From a virus, in IMG/VR virus record IMGVR_UViG_3300043464_000969, positions 1 through 32,761 of that record: a stretch of 32,761 nt of DNA; one strand, 5' to 3'. The position numbers and the translations under genes are program-made. Of this stretch, positions 29,131-32,761 are shown one piece after another. The notes beneath the pieces are model-generated. The model was not told where the DNA came from, made no database searches, and saw only the letters and a program-made list of their open reading frames with translations. Numbering within the stretch: position 1 is the first letter of the stretch; every line of letters begins with the position of its first letter.

Positions 29131-29766
29131 ATGAAAACCAAGCTCATTTCCATTACTCAATCCATGATTCCTGACGTACCAGACGCCGAGGGAGTCATTG
29201 TGTACGCAGCCCGTGTTTCAAATCCAAGCAACCAGCTCAACATGGCAACCGCTGACCGGCTTTTGCGCTACTGCATAACGCACGGGCATTGGTCCGTGTT
29301 TGAGACGGCATCAATGACGGTGGAGATTGAGACGAGCCGGGCTATAGCCGCGCAGATTCTCCGGCACCGCTCATTCACATTCCAAGAGTTCTCACAACGC
29401 TACTCTGAGGTGGAGCACTTCGAGACATTCGAGTTGCGCAAGCAGGCCGAAACGAACCGGCAAAGCTCATGCCAAACGATGCGCAACCAGGACTTGGAAT
29501 ACAACATCAGGCGGTTTATCGGAGGCGCTGAAGCACTGTACAGGGAGTTGCTCGACTCAGGAGTGGCCCGCGAATGCGCACGAATGGTGCTTCCGCTTTG
29601 TGTGCAGACCACGCTTTACATGACTGGCTCAGTGAGAAGTTGGATTCACTATTTCCAGCAGAGGCTTTCAGAACACACCCAGAAAGAGCACCGCGAGATC
29701 GCGCAATCCATTTTTGAAATCTTTGAACAACAATTCCCGATTATTTCACATGCAATCAACAACTGA
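29131..29766 (+). CDS. thyX: Flavin-dependent thymidylate synthase ThyX
   Basis: A 211-aa enzyme with the diagnostic ThyX motif RHRxxTxxExSxRY, here RHRSFTFQEFSQRY (residues 78-91). It uses FAD and NADPH to methylate dUMP to dTMP, supplying thymidine for phage DNA synthesis. The N-terminal region (GVIVYAARVSNPSNQLN) and the C-terminal LSEHTQKEHREIAQ match the family. The start follows the leader GCCAACAAATG. It overlaps the next small gene by 17 bases. ThyX genes are common in phages and often reflect a host that lacks ThyA or a need for extra thymidylate. Confidence 0.93.
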   Translation: MKTKLISITQSMIPDVPDAEGVIVYAARVSNPSNQLNMATADRLLRYCITHGHWSVFETASMTVEIETSRAIAAQILRHRSFTFQEFSQRYSEVEHFETFELRKQAETNRQSSCQTMRNQDLEYNIRRFIGGAEALYRELLDSGVARECARMVLPLCVQTTLYMTGSVRSWIHYFQQRLSEHTQKEHREIAQSIFEIFEQQFPIISHAINN

Positions 29767-29938
29767 ACTTCTCAAGAAACTGGATAGCTTGCTGGAGGCA
29801 TTTCCTCGGCATTACTTGGCAGTACAGGACCGGGATGCGGTGGCTCAGATGATCCAACGGGATTGCTGGACGCACTTTCAGGTTGAGGTGGCACGGGCTA
29901 GGCAAAAGATTCGGTGCGAACTGGAGGCGGGAAAATGA
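29750..29938 (+). CDS. Small protein, 62 aa, function unknown
   Basis: A small helical protein starting MQSTTELLKKLDSLLEAF with one Trp and one Cys in the middle and a basic end (RQKIRCELEAGK). ATG 29750 is chosen; a longer frame using an upstream TTG would lie inside thyX. It overlaps thyX by 17 bases and the next gene by four (ATGA). It is the first of a chain of tightly coupled tiny genes of unknown role. Confidence 0.55.
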   Translation: MQSTTELLKKLDSLLEAFPRHYLAVQDRDAVAQMIQRDCWTHFQVEVARARQKIRCELEAGK

Positions 29939-30123
29939 ACGAAGCAGGAGAACAGATTCTTTTGCACAGAATTAAATCTCTAGAGTGGCTCATAGAGGTT
30001 AAGACCGAGCAAGTTTACAGATTGGAAACCGCACTTAAGCGCATCCGCGACTGCGACTTTGTCATCACATTACCTGACCGAATGGACGCGGTGCGGGCAA
30101 TAGCAAGGGAGGCATTAGAATGA
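29935..30123 (+). CDS. Small coiled-coil protein, paralogue A
   Basis: A 62-aa helical protein (MNEAGEQILLHRIKSLEWLI...). The end, LETALKRIRDCDF...AIAREALE, matches the end of the next gene (LEIALMRIANFHH...EEAREALE), so the two are probably a tandem duplication. ATG 29935 overlaps the upstream stop (ATGA). Leucine-rich helices (VKTEQVYRLETALKRI) suggest coiled-coil dimers. Function unknown. Confidence 0.6.
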   Translation: MNEAGEQILLHRIKSLEWLIEVKTEQVYRLETALKRIRDCDFVITLPDRMDAVRAIAREALE

Positions 30124-30308
30124 CTTGGAAAGAGAAATACCGGCGTGATCCTGACATTGCTGAGTCAATCATTGAGACGCTTCAAAACGATCTCAAGGAA
30201 GCTGAGAAGCGTTGCGAAAAGCTAGAAATAGCATTGATGCGAATTGCTAACTTTCACCACTGGTCAACATACAAAATGAGAGAAGAAGCAAGGGAGGCAC
30301 TGGAATGA
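30120..30308 (+). CDS. Small coiled-coil protein, paralogue B
   Basis: A 62-aa protein with charged heptads (SIIETLQNDLKEAEKRCEKL) and the shared C-terminal LEIALMRIxxF...AREALE motif of paralogue A. It overlaps its neighbours at both ends by ATGA. The pair may form a hetero- or homodimeric coiled coil that binds a host or phage partner; no target can be read from the sequence. Confidence 0.6.
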   Translation: MTWKEKYRRDPDIAESIIETLQNDLKEAEKRCEKLEIALMRIANFHHWSTYKMREEAREALE

Positions 30309-30454
30309 TTGCAAACCTGACCTACAGAGTGTCGCACGACTGGACGCCGTTTCGTTGGTGGGTTATCCAGTCACAGAGCGAGATTGAGGCGCGGATGATT
30401 GTGGCGAAGGAGCTGGGATGCGAACTGGGTGAACTGGAGGCGAAACTGAAATGA
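30305..30454 (+). CDS. Tiny protein, 49 aa, function unknown
   Basis: The frame reads MIANLTYRVSHDWTPFRWWV and continues to EAKLK, with four Trp in the first 20 residues and a helical acidic second half (SEIEARMIVAKELGCELGEL). ATGA overlaps join it to the genes on both sides, which is the main evidence that it is real. The Trp-rich start could form a beta-hairpin. Confidence 0.55.
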   Translation: MIANLTYRVSHDWTPFRWWVIQSQSEIEARMIVAKELGCELGELEAKLK

Positions 30455-30702
30455 CCAACGAACAAATAAACGCGGCGATTGCCAAGGTGCTAAAGTACAA
30501 GCAGTGGTATCCAAACTTTGCCACAGACCTAAACGCGATGCATGAGGCTGAGAAGGTGCTGGATTCTGACGAGCTTTTTAGGGGGTACTACTTGGCACTC
30601 TATGACATCACCAAATCAACGCGCTGGCCGATCAACGCAACAGCCCGCCAACGCGCAGAGGCGTTTCTGAGGACGCTTGGCAAATGGGAGGATGGAGAAT
30701 GA
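30451..30702 (+). CDS. Phage ABA-sandwich domain protein
   Basis: An 83-aa protein with the pattern of the phage ABA-sandwich family: a start helix (NEQINAAIAKVLKY), the conserved phrase FATDLNAMHEAEKVL and the C-terminal NATARQRAEAFLRTLGKW. Members are small early proteins of unknown role, frequent in siphophages. ATGA overlaps at both ends. Confidence 0.75.
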   Translation: MTNEQINAAIAKVLKYKQWYPNFATDLNAMHEAEKVLDSDELFRGYYLALYDITKSTRWPINATARQRAEAFLRTLGKWEDGE

Positions 30703-30887
30703 GCATCAGACCCGAAGAAAGATTTCATCACGAGATTGCGCTCAATATTTTGGGCGCTGCATTGGCGGAGGCGCAAAAGCAGCTCCGGGCTGCACTGAGG
30801 CGTGTTGACGCACTAGAAACGCAGATGCGCAGGGAAGGCTGGACACAGGCTGACCTTGACGATGTGGAGCCTAGTGTGCATCACTGA
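30699..30887 (+). CDS. Small helical protein, last early gene
   Basis: A 62-aa helical protein (IALNILGAALAEAQKQLRA; LRRVDALETQMRREGWTQAD). ATG 30699 is chosen by overlap with the upstream stop. It ends 3 bases before the first helix of the structured RNA region. No domain is recognised. Its stop codon lies within the sequence CTGAAGA. Confidence 0.6.
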   Translation: MSIRPEERFHHEIALNILGAALAEAQKQLRAALRRVDALETQMRREGWTQADLDDVEPSVHH

Positions 30888-30890
30888 AGA

Positions 30891-31361
30891 GGACAGAGCT
30901 TGCTAAGCCTAGTGGCTCAAACCGGCGGGCCGCTTATTTTCGGGACGCCGAAACGGGAACGCCGCTGAGTCGATAGGCGTGACACCTCGGAGAGACGAGG
31001 ACGTGAGAGAAACCTACCGTGGGGTGGCTTTAACGCTGTCCTAGAATACGCGCCGAAGGTAAGAGGCATATGCAGACCTGACAGTCGGGAGAGACCGGCA
31101 AACGCGACACCTGCCAACGGGTTCACCCGTTGCGCATGGACCGGGGATGCTCGGTCGACGCAGTGGTGTGACTAGCTGGAGAGACAGCATCCTCGGCAAC
31201 TGAGATGAGACGTTGTGGTGAACGCACACCAGAAGTGGCGTGACAGTCGGGAGAGACCGGCAAGAACTCGGTCAGAGTTTGCGAGTTTTGCCGCGCATAA
31301 AATATAGCAAGACTGGGAACGCCGCGAACACCCCTAGGCGTGACAGCTCGGAGAGACGGCT
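30891..31361 (+). ncRNA. Large structured RNA candidate with five GAGAGA-loop hairpins
   Basis: This gene-free stretch is densely structured. GGACAG (30891-30896) pairs with CTGTCC (31036-31041), closing a first domain. Five units follow a common plan: a variable helix P1, then GACA (GACTA in unit 3), then hairpin P2 with an invariant GAGAGA loop. P2 stems differ but stay paired: CCTCG/CGAGG, GTCGG/CCGGC, GCTG/CAGC, GTCGG/CCGGC, GC(U)CG/CGGC. P1 also covaries (ACGCC/GGCGT, AGGT/ACCT, ACACC/GGTGT, ACGC/GCGT). Unit 3 holds two inner hairpins (31116-31131; 31139-31156); the loop of the second is complementary to 31186-31192, a possible pseudoknot. After unit 4 a 12-bp hairpin (31258-31293) competes with the P2 arm. 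The scale recalls large phage RNAs such as GOLLD and ROOL, but I do not recognise the family. No open frame has coding character. Confidence 0.8.
30985..31361 (+). repeat. Five hairpins with identical GAGAGA loops
   Basis: P2 hairpins lie at 30985-31000, 31084-31099, 31175-31188, 31246-31261 and 31346-31360, all with loop GAGAGA. The matching P1 helices are 30959-30963/30976-30980, 31057-31060/31076-31079, 31107-31111/31165-31169, 31222-31225/31238-31241 and 31319-31323/31337-31341. Units 1, 2, 4 and 5 have GA before P1 and GA after it, which could form tandem sheared G-A pairs. Stem changes that preserve pairing argue for selection on RNA structure and not on DNA repeats. Confidence 0.85.
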
Positions 31362-31369
31362 ACCTGCCA

Positions 31370-31708
31370 ATGAACGACCCGGAAGACTACCAAGCGGCAA
31401 TCGACGACCTGCTCGATCTCGGACTAACCGAAGAGCAGGCCGCTGATGTCTGGGATTGGCACAAGGTGACAGCAGAGGCACAGGCTCAGACTGCCGGAGG
31501 AATTGCGATAGTGAGACTGTTGACCTACCTAGCGGGTGGGCACAGGGATGCAAACTTGAGGCTTAGGCTGAACGCTGTGGCATTTGGCACAGGGCTAGGA
31601 CATCTCACGGGGCACAAGGACATGAGCCAGGCAGCGGCAGCACTGGGAGTCAGTCACGCGGCAATTAAGGATGCGGCAAAGCAGGCTGCACGGGCGCTAC
31701 TGGGATAA
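31370..31708 (+). CDS. Small HTH-like protein before the late operon
   Basis: A 112-aa protein with an N-terminal UBA-like helical part (AAIDDLLDLGLTEEQAADVW), a middle helix (GGIAIVRLLTYLAGG) and a C-terminal helix-turn-helix-like segment (MSQAAAALGVSHAAIKDAAK, near residues 84-103). ATG 31370 is chosen; a GTG start 30 bases upstream would lie inside the fifth GAGAGA hairpin. That hairpin ends 9 bases before the ATG and could control ribosome access. The gene sits between the structured RNA and terminase, where late regulators such as lambda Q occur. A transcription regulator or antiterminator role is inferred from this place only. Confidence 0.6.
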   Translation: MNDPEDYQAAIDDLLDLGLTEEQAADVWDWHKVTAEAQAQTAGGIAIVRLLTYLAGGHRDANLRLRLNAVAFGTGLGHLTGHKDMSQAAAALGVSHAAIKDAAKQAARALLG

Positions 31709-31720
31709 GTGGCACCCACC

Positions 31721-31751
31721 CCCCCTAAAGGAGTCTCCTAGAGGGGGTTTT
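31721..31751 (+). terminator. Intrinsic terminator at the end of the early region
   Basis: CCCCCT (31721-31726) pairs with AGGGGG (31742-31747), with an inner AGGA/TCCT stem, followed by TTTT. It should stop early and RNA-region transcription before terS, so late genes need their own promoter or antitermination. Confidence 0.75.
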
Positions 31752-31792
31752 GATCGGGGTGAGGTCAGGGACGCGTGCCGCTTTTTTGTGCA

Positions 31793-31825
31793 ACCGGCAA
31801 AAAGTAGCCTGTCTACCGGCAGAAA
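31793..31825. repeat. Two direct repeats upstream of terS
   Basis: ACCGGCAAAAA (31793-31803) and ACCGGCAGAAA (31815-31825) lie 22 bp apart, about two helical turns, on the same face of the DNA. In this position they may be binding sites for the small terminase or a late activator. Confidence 0.5.
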
Positions 31826-31849
31826 TTGCCGACAAGTTGTATCTTGTGG

Positions 31850-31881
31850 CTGTATTTTGGGCTGTATTATTGATAATACAG
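31850..31881. promoter_or_regulatory. Operator-like palindrome in the late promoter region
   Basis: CTGTATTAT (31862-31870) and ATAATACAG (31873-31881) are a perfect 9-bp inverted repeat around TG. A third half-site CTGTATTTT lies at 31850-31858. The repeat overlaps possible -10 sequences (TATTAT, GATAAT) with TTGTGG (31844-31849) upstream, so it probably controls the late promoter. The half-site recalls CTGT-type SOS boxes but the spacing (CTGT-N12-ACAG) differs from E. coli LexA sites. Confidence 0.6.
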
Positions 31882-31894
31882 GCAAAAAATACCC

Positions 31895-32404
31895 ATGGCA
31901 TACAGTCACAAACAGATTGCCGAACGTTACGGCGTTTCCCGCGGTGCGGTGCAAGGCTGGGAAAAGCGAGGACTCAGCAGAGAGTGGACTTGGCAGAAGA
32001 TCGAAGAATGGCGCGCAATTCACGCCGCGGGGCGCGTGGTGATCCCGCCAACAAAACCGGCAACTCCAGAACCTCAGCCAGCGACACCCGCGGCAAAGCC
32101 ATCCGCGGAGGCTGTAATCTTGCAAGCCGCGGGCTTTCAGGAAACGCGAACCGCCAAACTGCGCAAAGAGATTGAACGTCTTGACCTCATAATCAAACGC
32201 GAAAAGGGCGAACTCGTATTGGCCGACGAGATGCGCGAAACCGCTACCCGCGTGGTGGCAGTCTGGTGTTCCGAACTGGACGCACTGGTGGGCGACCTGC
32301 CTGGTCAACTCGCTGGGCTTACTGAAGCCGACATCCAGCCAAAGCTGCGGGCTCGGATTGAGCTGCTTAAGGCAAACGCTCGGCACAGCATCGACGCGCT
32401 ATGA
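31895..32404 (+). CDS. terS: Terminase small subunit
   Basis: A 169-aa protein with an N-terminal winged-helix or HTH domain (YSHKQIAERYGVSRGAVQGW), a Pro/Ala-rich linker (PTKPATPEPQPATPAAKPSA, residues 52-71), a coiled coil (KLRKEIERLDLIIKREKGEL) and a helical C-terminus. This is the layout of lambda Nu1-type small terminases, which bind the packaging site and bring in the large subunit. The start follows GCAAAAAATACCCATG. Its stop overlaps the terL start (ATGA). The repeats upstream may be its DNA target. Confidence 0.88.
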   Translation: MAYSHKQIAERYGVSRGAVQGWEKRGLSREWTWQKIEEWRAIHAAGRVVIPPTKPATPEPQPATPAAKPSAEAVILQAAGFQETRTAKLRKEIERLDLIIKREKGELVLADEMRETATRVVAVWCSELDALVGDLPGQLAGLTEADIQPKLRARIELLKANARHSIDAL

Positions 32405-32761
32405 ACCCATTTGCTGACGGGGCCCGCGCTGGAGTCCGTCTCGCCTACACTGGCGACCCTTTGGACTGGCTCGAAGCTAACGTCCGTTTTCCGCACAGCT
32501 CGCGATCCACGCACTTCGACCGCAGCACGGCGCCATGGTGGAATGCGGTGTTTCACGACTTTGCCGACCCGACTTGCCGACAAACTTTCGTTCAGGCTTG
32601 CACTGGCGCAGGAAAGAGCACCGCACTAGAGGCACTGGTTTGCTGGGCGGTGGCTCAACAACCGGGGCCGATGCTTTCTATCACTCAGACCGATGCGACT
32701 AGTGCCGAGTGGATGGAGACGCGACTAAAGCCCGTGCTTGGGGCGTGCGAACCGCTGCGGG
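32401..32761 (+). CDS. terL: Terminase large subunit, 5' part (gene crosses the ends)
   Basis: The true start of terL is ATG 32401, overlapping the terS stop. This part encodes the first residues (MNPFADGARAGVRLAYTG...) and the Walker A motif CTGAGKST (K72), the ATP-binding loop of the packaging motor. From 32635 on, the sequence repeats base 1 onward; the frame continues without a break into the 3' part at 1-1545. The long N-terminal extension before the Walker A is typical of GpA-type subunits. Confidence 0.92.
   Translation, partial: MNPFADGARAGVRLAYTGDPLDWLEANVRFPHSSRSTHFDRSTAPWWNAVFHDFADPTCRQTFVQACTGAGKSTALEALVCWAVAQQPGPMLSITQTDATSAEWMETRLKPVLGACEPLR
32635..32761. repeat. 127-bp direct terminal repeat, right copy
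   Basis: This is identical to bases 1-127. It should be removed before the genome is treated as a circle of 32,634 bp, otherwise terL is counted twice in part. Confidence 0.93.

Noticed and set aside
30884-30960. A second hammerhead: CTGAAGA at 30884-30890 with GAAA at 30950-30953
   Set aside because: The CTGAAGA core is followed by GGACAG, but its pairing partner CTGTCC (31036-31041) is not followed by GAA, and no stem III with U16.1-H17 can be placed. The GAAA lies in another context.
30888-31369. tRNA genes in the structured RNA region (GGTTCA-like loops)
   Set aside because: AACGGG-TTCA-CCCGTT is a simple hairpin; no acceptor stem, D-arm or anticodon arm of proper size surrounds it.
31862-31881. 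E. coli-type LexA (SOS) box
   Set aside because: The arms resemble CTGT...ACAG but the spacing is 12 instead of 8 bases; kept only as an operator-like palindrome.
31697-32386. Long minus-strand open frame opposite the terS region
   Set aside because: It covers the terminator, the palindrome and terS on the other strand and shows no coding character of its own.

Overview
The window is a complete, circularly assembled tailed-phage genome. Its last 127 bases (32635-32761) repeat its first 127 bases exactly, so the unique genome is 32,634 bp and the large terminase gene runs across the arbitrary ends. It encodes a GpA-type terminase, HK97-fold head, tape measure and tail chaperones, and has no sheath or contractile baseplate. 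This points to a siphovirus with a lambda-like head module. The tape measure of 498 aa suggests a tail of roughly 75 nm at the usual 0.15 nm per residue. I see no integrase, CI-type repressor or tRNA, so the sequence gives no sign of lysogeny. The holin and GH24-type lysis genes suit a Gram-negative host. Many starts lack a Shine-Dalgarno sequence and follow A-rich leaders (AACAAATG, TATATGG), as in hosts such as Verrucomicrobiota or Bacteroidota, but the host cannot be fixed from this sequence.

Layout, all on the + strand except one gene. (1) Late operon, from 31895 across the ends to 19271: TerS, TerL, gpW-like, portal, S49 protease, scaffold-like, major capsid, connectors, tail tube candidates, a tail chaperone pair joined by a -1 frameshift, tape measure, distal tail proteins, a run of fibre genes with duplicated and repeated modules, then a lysis cassette of overlapping small membrane proteins and an endolysin. 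Three intrinsic terminator hairpins lie inside the head module. (2) A control region at 19532-19694, flanked by the single minus-strand gene and the start of the early operon. (3) Early operon 19695-30887: DUF3310 and small proteins, a type II hammerhead ribozyme, a zinc-knuckle protein, an SNF2 helicase-DNA methyltransferase fusion, a Cas4-like nuclease, RuvC, RecT and an SSB-like protein, then a DnaB-like helicase and an initiator whose gene carries four iterons and a large hairpin (probable origin), ThyX and several tiny ORFs. (4) A 480-base gene-free stretch (30888-31369) with the marks of a large structured RNA: five units, each a variable helix, then GACA, then a hairpin with an invariant GAGAGA loop. 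It is followed by a small HTH protein, a terminator and an operator-like region before TerS.

The most unusual elements are the GAGAGA-hairpin RNA, the hammerhead ribozyme in the leader of a small membrane protein, and the lambda-like combination of in-gene origin iterons and G/GT frameshifting. The late operon reads through several strong terminators. A plausible but unproven idea is that the structured RNA and/or the small HTH protein next to it act in transcription control of the late genes.
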